Source: CAZYJR01 sp964647905
GTDB lineage: Bacteria > Desulfobacterota > DSM-4660 > Desulfatiglandales > HGW-15
Direction: 5' to 3'
Assembly (NCBI GenBank): GCA_964647905.1
Contig: CAZYJR010000005.1
Coordinates: 1-64,000 of the forward strand
DNA length: 64,000 nucleotides
Both the position numbers and the translations under genes were made by a program. The notes below the pieces were generated by a model. The model was not told the DNA's origin, did no database searches, and was given only the letters and a program-made list of their open reading frames with translations. Positions within the stretch are counted from its first letter, which is position 1; the number at the start of each line of letters is the position of its first letter. Positions 26,401-32,471 of the stretch are shown in pieces.

Positions 26401-26736
26401 ATGAAGGGCGATCGAGTGACCATATACGGCTCCTCAGGGGCCCTCCCCATATGGATCGACACGGCCAACGAGGTGGTGAACAGCCCCGACTACAGGGAGG
26501 GGCTCAGGCTGGCCGACTTGGCGTTCGACCTGAAGCCGGGACTGGTCCAAAGGCCTCAGGGGCTCCACCCGGTGGAGGTGGACGCGGTGACCGGGCTCCT
26601 TGTGCGGAGAAAGGAGGAGAGGGCCCCGGGGGGGACCGCATTCATCCTGTCCGACGTAGATGTGGAGGACGGGACCGTGAGGCTCAACCGTTTGTTCGAG
26701 CCCATACAAGGAGTCATTGAGCATGCACAAGACTAG
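23422..26736 (+). CDS. Class A penicillin-binding protein (PBP1A-like)
   Basis: A 1104-aa bifunctional murein synthase, longer than the usual 750-850 aa. One transmembrane helix (27-48) anchors it. The GT51 glycosyltransferase has AIVAAEDKNFFDHPGFD (catalytic Glu), GGSTITQQTAKNVFKRQRR and LLERKYSKEQILEFYANQFF. The transpeptidase has SxxK in QMGSIFKPIVY, SxN in GVKSENLATVW and KTG in AFGKTGTANRYTNSGF. A 300-residue stretch between SxN and KTG, rich in Glu and Arg and probably helical, explains the extra length. It sits in a three-gene operon with ATP-grasp and lipoprotein genes. A second PBP1A is at the right edge. Confidence 0.93.
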   Translation: MAKSLRDATGLYIGKRPKRFRVWKLFLYLAIASVMGLMGLLGAVYYEVSSEASSRIQEGAIRRVIFSESPVYYDDGKTPIGVFFEKTHRQYIDYREIPKTFVKAIVAAEDKNFFDHPGFDVSAIVRAFVANLKAGRIVQGGSTITQQTAKNVFKRQRRSYTAKLKELFQALLLERKYSKEQILEFYANQFFVSGFGRGLQIASRYFFDKDAGDLDLVESAFIAGCVKGPNRYNPFIKKTEAEREQALREAKLRKDYVLEQMLELNFVTREEYEEAREKEVPFKEGRVTYRLNVILDYVRDQLQSPYFRTILEEEGIENIATSGIRIHTSINRELQQGTLESLRAHLPALDVKLQGYDTRALQERYERLKENPSDLSGEGLPIIARVSGIHADSDEPYLDVSWKGGGGAIDFQGMEDMGEAWVQSRKGVWESFNKSDVPDFLELFSRGDMVAVIRDGDGPDLRLTQIPELDGGAVVLQGGMIRAMAGGYFNRFFNRAVDAKRQMGSIFKPIVYTAALQLKWNPLDTLRNVRDLFSFEKTYYLPKPDHEPESEDVSMAWAGVKSENLATVWLLYHLTDHLNLSEFREVVQRIGLHRRSNESYRDYVQRIRDKHGVLVDEDALMEAAFTEAKKEIESDVIFAGHDAALDNLRRLHYRVERDALDMEDAAHRRILRLNYQRLKDLNVELEETLERLGTLLDRVSPGSDQSGRGYGELATLLGRFVVEDYPDRRGRRLVFPFTSAGASGEVSRSPLAVEEVLDDPGLLDPDGIWVAGVLPSEVLDILRDRMVITFKDLVSQQRYDLELLYRIRDFRTLVNLHYLRELARNMGVSTPLDPVLSFPLGANAVSIAEMARAYHTMMCGRMWPLGRTLSDQMIPVIKRIEDRQGQVIWDYEPRTGALLSPKVSGMVSEILRLVVERGTGKRAHGEVRLSVPTGEGSETELPIPAFGKTGTANRYTNSGFVGFVPGPGGEASALDRDNGYVIACYVGFDDNRPMKGDRVTIYGSSGALPIWIDTANEVVNSPDYREGLRLADLAFDLKPGLVQRPQGLHPVEVDAVTGLLVRRKEERAPGGTAFILSDVDVEDGTVRLNRLFEPIQGVIEHAQD

Positions 26737-28144
26737 GTTGGAGAGATGGGCCCTGTGGGCGCCTCTCCTGGTGCTTGCAGCGGCCGCCTGGGGATGCGCG
26801 CCAACCTGGAACCGCGCCCCGGCCGGGCCGGCTGTGGAAACTAGGCCTGCGGCGCCCGAGCCCCTCCTGGATCCCTCGGCGGTGGAGGCGCGGATAGCCG
26901 AATTGGAAAAGGTCCTGGAGGAGGATCTGCAGGAAGACAAGGAGCGCGCCCTGAGACGCCTGCTCGAAGACTACCGCAATGCGCTTGCTTGCCTCAGGGG
27001 ACCGGCCCGGCCCGAGGATGAAAGGCGTCTGGCGGAGGCCCTGTTCAGGGGATTGACAAGGTTGGAGCAAGGCTGCCTGGAGATCCCCGGCCGGATCCCC
27101 TGCCCCGCCCCATCAGAGGTCGCCGAAAAGATATCCGCCTACAAGGAAAGCATAATGAACGCTTACGTGGCCTGGGATTACCGCACCGTGCTGAGCCGAC
27201 TGGAGGAGCTGGAGACCGATTTCGGCCCCAAGGCCCTGAGCCCGGACCTGGGTGTGATAAAGGCCGTGTCATTGGCCGAGCAGGGAGAGACGGCCGAGGC
27301 CCTCAGACTGGCTGAAGAGCTCATCCCCAAGATGCAGACCAGGCCCGGGCTGGCTCTCCTCCGCAGCCGCATGGTCTCCTGGTACCTGAAACGGGACCGC
27401 CCCGAGGAGGCGCGAGCTCAATACGAAAAGCTGGTGGATGAAATCCAGGACGCTCGAAGCGCCCTTGCCAGGGCTGAGAGGGAGGTCTTCCCGGGAGCCG
27501 CGCCCGGGGACTTCGACCGGATGGGAGCCCCCAGGGTCGAACTCCCAGAGGAGGAGCCCCCCGGGGAGATCAGGGAGGTTATAAGGGAGGTGGACCGCCT
27601 GATACGCGAAGGGGCCTTTCACGAGGCAAAGCTGCTCCTGGTCAAGCACCGCATACGCAACCCCGGGGAGGAGGCGGCCGGGATGATCGACCGGGCCATG
27701 GAGCGGGTGGAAAGGGCCGAGGAGGCCGTGGGCGGGGATGAGCCCGAGCAGACCCGGGAGCCGGACTCGGGGCCCGGGGAGGCCTTGATGAGCGCCCGTC
27801 GCCACATTGAGCAGGAGGATTACGAGGCCGCGCTTGAGAGCATAAGGGAGATGGAGGAGAAGGGAGAGGCGTCTTCCCGGACGCTGAGCGGGCTTCGCGA
27901 GGAAGCCGTGGAAAAGCTCATCAACAAGGAGCGCGAAAAGGCGGCCCGGCTCTACCTCCGCGCGAGGAACACCAAGGACGAAAAGGAGAAGGGGGACCTG
28001 CTCGCTTCCTCCTACAAGATTCTCAAGGGGCTCCTGGAGCGGTTCCCCGCATCGACCCTGGCGGGCAAGCTGGAGAGGAACCTGGAGACCGTGAGGAGCG
28101 AAATGAAGAGCCTCGGCATCAGCCCGCCGGGCCCCGGCTCATGA
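26723..28144 (+). CDS. Probable lipoprotein with helical/TPR-like repeats
   Basis: A 473-aa exported protein. Residues 5-24 are a signal peptide ending AAAAWGC, so Cys25 is a possible lipid-anchored residue, although Trp at -2 is not ideal for a lipobox. The rest is Glu/Arg-rich and predicted helical, with TPR-like stretches (EDYEAALESIREMEEKGEASS and GDLLASSYKILKGLLERFPAS). ATG 26723 is preferred over TTG 26717 because AAGGAG then has about 10 nt spacing. Its 14-nt overlap with the PBP1A gene suggests it serves as a partner or regulator of that synthase (LpoA-like in position only). Confidence 0.75.
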   Translation: MHKTRLERWALWAPLLVLAAAAWGCAPTWNRAPAGPAVETRPAAPEPLLDPSAVEARIAELEKVLEEDLQEDKERALRRLLEDYRNALACLRGPARPEDERRLAEALFRGLTRLEQGCLEIPGRIPCPAPSEVAEKISAYKESIMNAYVAWDYRTVLSRLEELETDFGPKALSPDLGVIKAVSLAEQGETAEALRLAEELIPKMQTRPGLALLRSRMVSWYLKRDRPEEARAQYEKLVDEIQDARSALARAEREVFPGAAPGDFDRMGAPRVELPEEEPPGEIREVIREVDRLIREGAFHEAKLLLVKHRIRNPGEEAAGMIDRAMERVERAEEAVGGDEPEQTREPDSGPGEALMSARRHIEQEDYEAALESIREMEEKGEASSRTLSGLREEAVEKLINKEREKAARLYLRARNTKDEKEKGDLLASSYKILKGLLERFPASTLAGKLERNLETVRSEMKSLGISPPGPGS

Positions 28145-28162
28145 TTCCAGCCGCCCCGTGTC

Positions 28163-29311
28163 TCATAGGAACCTGGCCCTGGTGATGGCGCCCTTTCCGA
28201 ACCGATCGCGGATCTCGTCCACGGCCCGCTCCAGGGCGTCCCAGGTCTCGCTCGCATCGCGGTTCTCGAAGAGGCTCAGCTGAACGAATTCAATCCTGTT
28301 CCGGGTGAGATTGGAGAGCCCGATCCCGATCAGGCGGTATCTTCGCCTTCCCGAGAGCTCCCTTTCCAGCAGCCTCATGCCTTCCCTGTATATCACGTAG
28401 GTGGAGCTGGTGGGCTCGGCAAGTGAGACGCTCCTGGTGAGCAGCTTGAAGTCCGCTCGTCTCAGCTTGAGGGTCACGGTGGCCCCCTTGAGGCCCTTCA
28501 TGCGGGCCCTGGCTCCCACGAGCTCGGACTGGGCCAGGAGCTCCGCCTTGAGCCTCTCGGGATCTCCGGTGTCCTCTGGCAGGGTCTCTTCGCTGCTGAT
28601 GGACTTGGCGCCAGCCCATTGCCCCACCGGGGTCTCGTCTATCCCCCTGGCCAATTCCAGCAGCCTTCCGCCCAGCGCACCCGCTCGCCCCTGGAGCCCC
28701 AGGACGTCGCCCAGGGTCCTAAGGCCCTCTGATTCCAAGGCCGCCGCGGTCTTGGCCCCCACGCCCGGCACCTTTCTGAGGGCCAGATCCCGGAGAACAG
28801 AGCTGACCTCTTCGGGCCGGATCACAGTCAGCCCGTCCGGTTTGTCCATGTCCGAGGCCACCTTGGCCAGGAACCGGTTGGGGGCGATACCCACGGATCC
28901 GGTCAAGGAGGTTCGCTCCCTTATGCGGCGCTTGATTTCCTTGCCCGCCTCCTCCCGGGGGCCGTTGAGCCGTCCGGATCCGGTCAGGTCCACGTATGCC
29001 TCGTCTATAGAGACCTGCTCCACGGCCGGAGAAAAGGCCTCCAGAACACTCATGACCTTTCTGGAGATCTCTTTGTAACGCTCCATCCTCACCGGCAGGA
29101 AGACCCCATGGGGGCAGAGCCTCTCGGCCTGAAAAACAGGCATGGCCGAGCGCACCCCGAAGGCACGTGCCTCGTAGCTGGCGGTCGATACCACTCCCCG
29201 CCGGGTGGATCCGCCCACGATCACCGGTTTTCCGCTAAGCTCCGGGCGGTCGAGCTGCTCCACCGCTGCGTAGAAGGCGTCCATGTCCATGTGCAGTATT
29301 ACTCTCTCCAT
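28163..29311 (-). CDS. dinB: DNA polymerase IV (Y-family)
   Basis: A 382-aa translesion polymerase. It starts MERVILHMDMDAFYAAVEQLDRPEL with the first catalytic Asp pair; contains VSTASYEARAFGVRSAMP and SIDEAYVDLTGS (SIDE motif with second Asp and Glu); then a helix-hairpin-helix VPGVGAKTAAALES and little-finger domain. It ends in LSLFENRDA, near a beta-clamp-binding QLSLF motif. It overlaps the exonuclease gene by 13 nt, so repair genes are co-transcribed. Confidence 0.95.
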   Translation of the reverse strand: MERVILHMDMDAFYAAVEQLDRPELSGKPVIVGGSTRRGVVSTASYEARAFGVRSAMPVFQAERLCPHGVFLPVRMERYKEISRKVMSVLEAFSPAVEQVSIDEAYVDLTGSGRLNGPREEAGKEIKRRIRERTSLTGSVGIAPNRFLAKVASDMDKPDGLTVIRPEEVSSVLRDLALRKVPGVGAKTAAALESEGLRTLGDVLGLQGRAGALGGRLLELARGIDETPVGQWAGAKSISSEETLPEDTGDPERLKAELLAQSELVGARARMKGLKGATVTLKLRRADFKLLTRSVSLAEPTSSTYVIYREGMRLLERELSGRRRYRLIGIGLSNLTRNRIEFVQLSLFENRDASETWDALERAVDEIRDRFGKGAITRARFL

Positions 29312-30066
29312 GGCGGTCCCATTCCACCTGCGCCGGCTGTCCTGCGGCTGAGCTCCCGGTATGCGAGATCCATCAAGGGTTCCAGGTTGACGATATCCGC
29401 CCTGTTGTATTCGATCAGGAGATCCAGCGCGGAGCGGTCTCCCTGCTGGTAGGCCACCCATAGCAGTACCGCGTGGTATCCGTCCATACCGTTCACCAAC
29501 GGGTCCCTGCTCAGCCCCACCCTGCGCTCAATGGACTTGAGGCCTCCCCTCAGACCAATACGCCGCAATACGAATCTCAAGTCTATGTGCACCGGCGGCA
29601 GCGAGATCCCGGGGAAGGCGCGTCGGATGAAAGGGAGATCGAAGCCTGCGCCATTGAAGGTCACCACCACATCGTAGCGTGCTATGGCCGTTTCGAATTC
29701 GGCCAGGTTGAAGCCGCTGACAAAGGTCTCCACGCTCGAGCCGTTGTACAGGCCTATCAGGGTGATATCATCCCAGCCTTCATAGCCCCCGCTGGTCTCT
29801 ATGTCCAGGTAGACCGCCCTGTGCCGGAACTCCTCGAAGAGCCTCCACATCTCCGCTCCGGGAATCCGCTCGGCAAAATATCCCGGATCATGGATGCGTC
29901 TCAGGCTCCTTTCCAACTCGGTCCTTGCCACAGCGTCCCTGGCGGGTGATAGCACGCACCCTTCATATCCCAGGAACTCATCCCAGGTCAGGACGCCGCG
30001 TCTCCAGAGGCTCTGCTCCGTCTTGGGCCCTATACCGGGTACGTGAATAAAAGTACGCCTCAGCAT
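29299..30066 (-). CDS. RNase H-like 3'-5' exonuclease (YprB/COG3359 type)
   Basis: A 255-aa protein with an N-terminal helix-hairpin-helix-like VPGIGPKTEQSLWRRGV, followed by a DEDD exonuclease domain: AVYLDIETSGGYEGWDDI (first Asp and Glu), VVVTFNGAGFDLPFIRR, and YNRADIVNLEPLM with the last Asp. YprB-like proteins are thought to trim nucleic acids. The coupling to dinB suggests DNA repair. Confidence 0.85.
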   Translation of the reverse strand: MLRRTFIHVPGIGPKTEQSLWRRGVLTWDEFLGYEGCVLSPARDAVARTELERSLRRIHDPGYFAERIPGAEMWRLFEEFRHRAVYLDIETSGGYEGWDDITLIGLYNGSSVETFVSGFNLAEFETAIARYDVVVTFNGAGFDLPFIRRAFPGISLPPVHIDLRFVLRRIGLRGGLKSIERRVGLSRDPLVNGMDGYHAVLLWVAYQQGDRSALDLLIEYNRADIVNLEPLMDLAYRELSRRTAGAGGMGPPWRE

Positions 30067-30096
30067 CCTCGAATATGAACCGGCCCTTCCAGGGGG

Positions 30097-31299
30097 CTAC
30101 GGCCCGCTGAATCGTCCATCCTCGTAGAGCAGCAGTTCATCTCCTGAGTCGAGTGTCACGGTCACTCTCTTGGGCTCCGTGTTCACCAGATCCCAGTGGA
30201 GGGCGGAGTCATTGAACCCCAGTTCCTCCTTGAGCGCTTTGTCCAGGCGGGCCGGGTGCCCGTCAAATGTGTCGGAATAGGAAGACCCCAGGGCTATATG
30301 GCAGTTGCCGTACTCGCCTCCGAAGTTTTCGTCGAACAAGGTATTGGCCATGAAACGATCAATCCGTGAGAAGCGGCTGTCCGTGAGGCTGAACTCCCCT
30401 ATTCTGCAAGCCCCCTCGTCCATCGCCGCCTGCTTGCGCACGAACTCAGCCCCCCTCTTGGCGGCCGCCTTTACGGCCCGCCCTTCCTTGAACTCCAGGC
30501 GCACTCCCTGGACGTAGTTGCCGCTCCTGAACGAGGGCTGATCAGCGTAGTATACGCCCTCTGTCCCCCTCCAATCAGGGGACGTGAATATCTCGAAGCT
30601 GGGTATGTTGTGCCCGGATATACCCACCCACTTCCTCCTGGCCCCTTGACTCAGACGCAGGTCCACATGCTCGGACTCCACGTGCAAGGACTTGATCTCG
30701 AGGCCGTTCAACCACTCCTTGATGGCCGTGGCCTCCTTGAATATCTTCTCCCACTGGGCGACCGGGTCCTCGTCGTTCAAGTAGCAGGCATTTATGACCT
30801 GGGAAGAATACTGCCTGGGTGTCAACCCCGCCCTGACGGCCAGCTCCTCTGTGGGCACCATGCACAGGGTCCATCCGAACCTCCCCTGGTCCTCCCTGCG
30901 GTTGAGTATGTCCCTCAGGGGCTTTACAGCCACCGCCGCCTTCCCGATCTTCTTGGGATCAATGCGCCTGAGGTGGGTCAGGGACTCGGGTGCGTGCAGG
31001 TATACGCTCCCATTGAGATTTTCGTAGAACTCGACGGTACCCGGCGGTATGAAGACAAGCTGATCATCGTCAGCCTTTTGGAAAAAATTCCTCTCCATTA
31101 CGTGGGTCAGGCCCATGCGCATCACCGGGTTGCATCCGAGGTCCATGAGCATTGCGTGCACCATCTCCGCCAGGGGGGTGGCGGCACGGTCAAAGCGGAC
31201 GATCACCACGTCTCCTCTTCCAAAGGGCTCTTTCCTGGCTGTTCGCATGCCCCAGAGCAGGACCCGGGCGTACTTTTCCATGGTTCGCTTTCCAAGCAT
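30097..31299 (-). CDS. M29-family metallo-aminopeptidase
   Basis: A 400-aa peptidase of the thermophilic aminopeptidase (AmpS/PepS) family that removes N-terminal residues using two metal ions. Family segments: IGEFSLTDSRFS (Glu ligand), LFDENFGGEYGNCHIALGSSY (Glu and His ligands), and NDSALHWDLV (His and Asp near the end). Length is normal. The second gene of a minus-strand operon, 31 nt after the pyruvate-kinase-like gene. Confidence 0.87.
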   Translation of the reverse strand: MLGKRTMEKYARVLLWGMRTARKEPFGRGDVVIVRFDRAATPLAEMVHAMLMDLGCNPVMRMGLTHVMERNFFQKADDDQLVFIPPGTVEFYENLNGSVYLHAPESLTHLRRIDPKKIGKAAVAVKPLRDILNRREDQGRFGWTLCMVPTEELAVRAGLTPRQYSSQVINACYLNDEDPVAQWEKIFKEATAIKEWLNGLEIKSLHVESEHVDLRLSQGARRKWVGISGHNIPSFEIFTSPDWRGTEGVYYADQPSFRSGNYVQGVRLEFKEGRAVKAAAKRGAEFVRKQAAMDEGACRIGEFSLTDSRFSRIDRFMANTLFDENFGGEYGNCHIALGSSYSDTFDGHPARLDKALKEELGFNDSALHWDLVNTEPKRVTVTLDSGDELLLYEDGRFSGP

Positions 31300-31330
31300 A
31301 TTTTCAGGCCTCCTCTCCGCCCGGGGCGGC

Positions 31331-31921
31331 TCAAAAAATCAAGGGCTTGCAAATCACCTCCCTTACCTTGAGGTCAAAGAGATGGAAGCTGTTTGCAGGC
31401 CTTAAAACCAGGGCGGTATCGATCCCTGTGGCTGTGCCGCCGGTTGATATCACGTCCTTGTCCGTGCGGATCAGGCCCGCGTCGGCCGCCATGAGAGCGA
31501 GCTCCACCGCCACCTTGGTGCCCTGGCCGAAGGTGCGGTAGGTATAGGCGATGATCTCTTCCAACTGGTAGGTGGAGAGTTTGTTGCGAACCGCCCTGCC
31601 CACCCCGCCGAACGCGTGCTGGCATGTGAGGACCTTTACGCCTTCGGCCTCCAGAGCTTCTCTTGCCTCCCGGCTGAGCTCTTGATGATCCGGCTCCTTA
31701 AAACCTGTGACATGGCTCACCGCCACTATCCTCATGCTGGAAGGGAAGGCCTCCAGCGCCTCAAAGGCCGTCTTCCCGCTGCAGGTGGGGATAAGGACCT
31801 CTTCTATCCCGAGGTCTCCGGCCCTTTGGGGAACAACCTCCAAGACCCGCCGGGTGTTCCTGGGGCCGGGCTTTTCGAAATAACTACAAGCGACCTCCCT
31901 GTAACCATTGCTGTCAGACAT
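31331..31921 (-). CDS. Pyruvate kinase C-terminal-like domain protein
   Basis: A 196-aa stand-alone protein resembling the alpha/beta C-terminal domain of pyruvate kinase without the catalytic barrel. Recognisable segments are IPTCSGKTAFEALEAFP, VAVSHVTGFKEPD and a late DVISTGGTATGIDTALVLRPANS, matching the domain's allosteric phosphate-site loops. It cannot be a pyruvate kinase. Its role is unknown. It heads the operon with the aminopeptidase, exonuclease and dinB; AGGAGG lies upstream of the ATG. Confidence 0.75.
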   Translation of the reverse strand: MSDSNGYREVACSYFEKPGPRNTRRVLEVVPQRAGDLGIEEVLIPTCSGKTAFEALEAFPSSMRIVAVSHVTGFKEPDHQELSREAREALEAEGVKVLTCQHAFGGVGRAVRNKLSTYQLEEIIAYTYRTFGQGTKVAVELALMAADAGLIRTDKDVISTGGTATGIDTALVLRPANSFHLFDLKVREVICKPLIF

Positions 31922-32171
31922 TTCAGATAGTCCTCCTTTTGTTTCGAGTCCCGAATCAAGGCTTCAAATCCATACCAAACCTCGGACCGCCCTTCTCTTG
32001 ACCCATTGTTTACACGGGTCAGCAGGCATGGGGCAACCCCAAACGCACACTCTCAGCTCCCATGGGCTAGGCTTGACACGCGTGGCAGGCGGCTTACCTT
32101 ATATCAGCTCTGTTTAGCCCTTGCTAGGGGTCGGGATCAGGGGCGGCTGCTCATCGAGAGGAGAAAGGGAC

Positions 32172-32467
32172 ATGCTCAGAATGCTTGCAGTGGGGCCCCT
32201 CCAGGCCAACTGCTACATAATCGGTTCCAGGAACGGGGGCGGGGCGGTGTCTGCTATCACGCTCCCGGTGCCGCATTCACCGGGGACACCCTGTTTGCCG
32301 GTTCCGTGGGACGGACCGACTTCCCCAGCGGTGATCACCGGCTGCTCATAAGGGGCATAGAGGAGCGGATCTTGCCCCTGGGAGATCAGACCCGCGTCTA
32401 TCCCGGGCACGGGCCCACGACCACCATCGGCAGGGAGCGAGCAACCAACCCCTTTCTAAGCTCTTAG
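32172..32467 (+). pseudogene. Metallo-beta-lactamase-fold hydrolase (glyoxalase II-like), deleted and frameshifted
   Basis: The first 26 codons read MLRMLAVGPLQANCYIIGSR, the standard N-terminus of a small MBL hydrolase, after GAGGAGAAAGG. About 75 nt later the other end of the same family appears in a different frame: AFTGDTLFAGSVGRTDFPSGD, then VYPGHGPTTTIGRERATNPFL and a stop. The whole middle, including the HxHxDH metal motif, is missing (about 100 codons). This is a remnant by internal deletion and frameshift, not a functional enzyme. Confidence 0.85.
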
Positions 32468-32471
32468 CCGG

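Noticed and set aside
31999..32021. Inverted repeat TGACCC/GGGTCA as an operator
   Set aside because: Only 6 bp with an 11-nt loop in an untranscribed gap next to a pseudogene; it could easily occur by chance.
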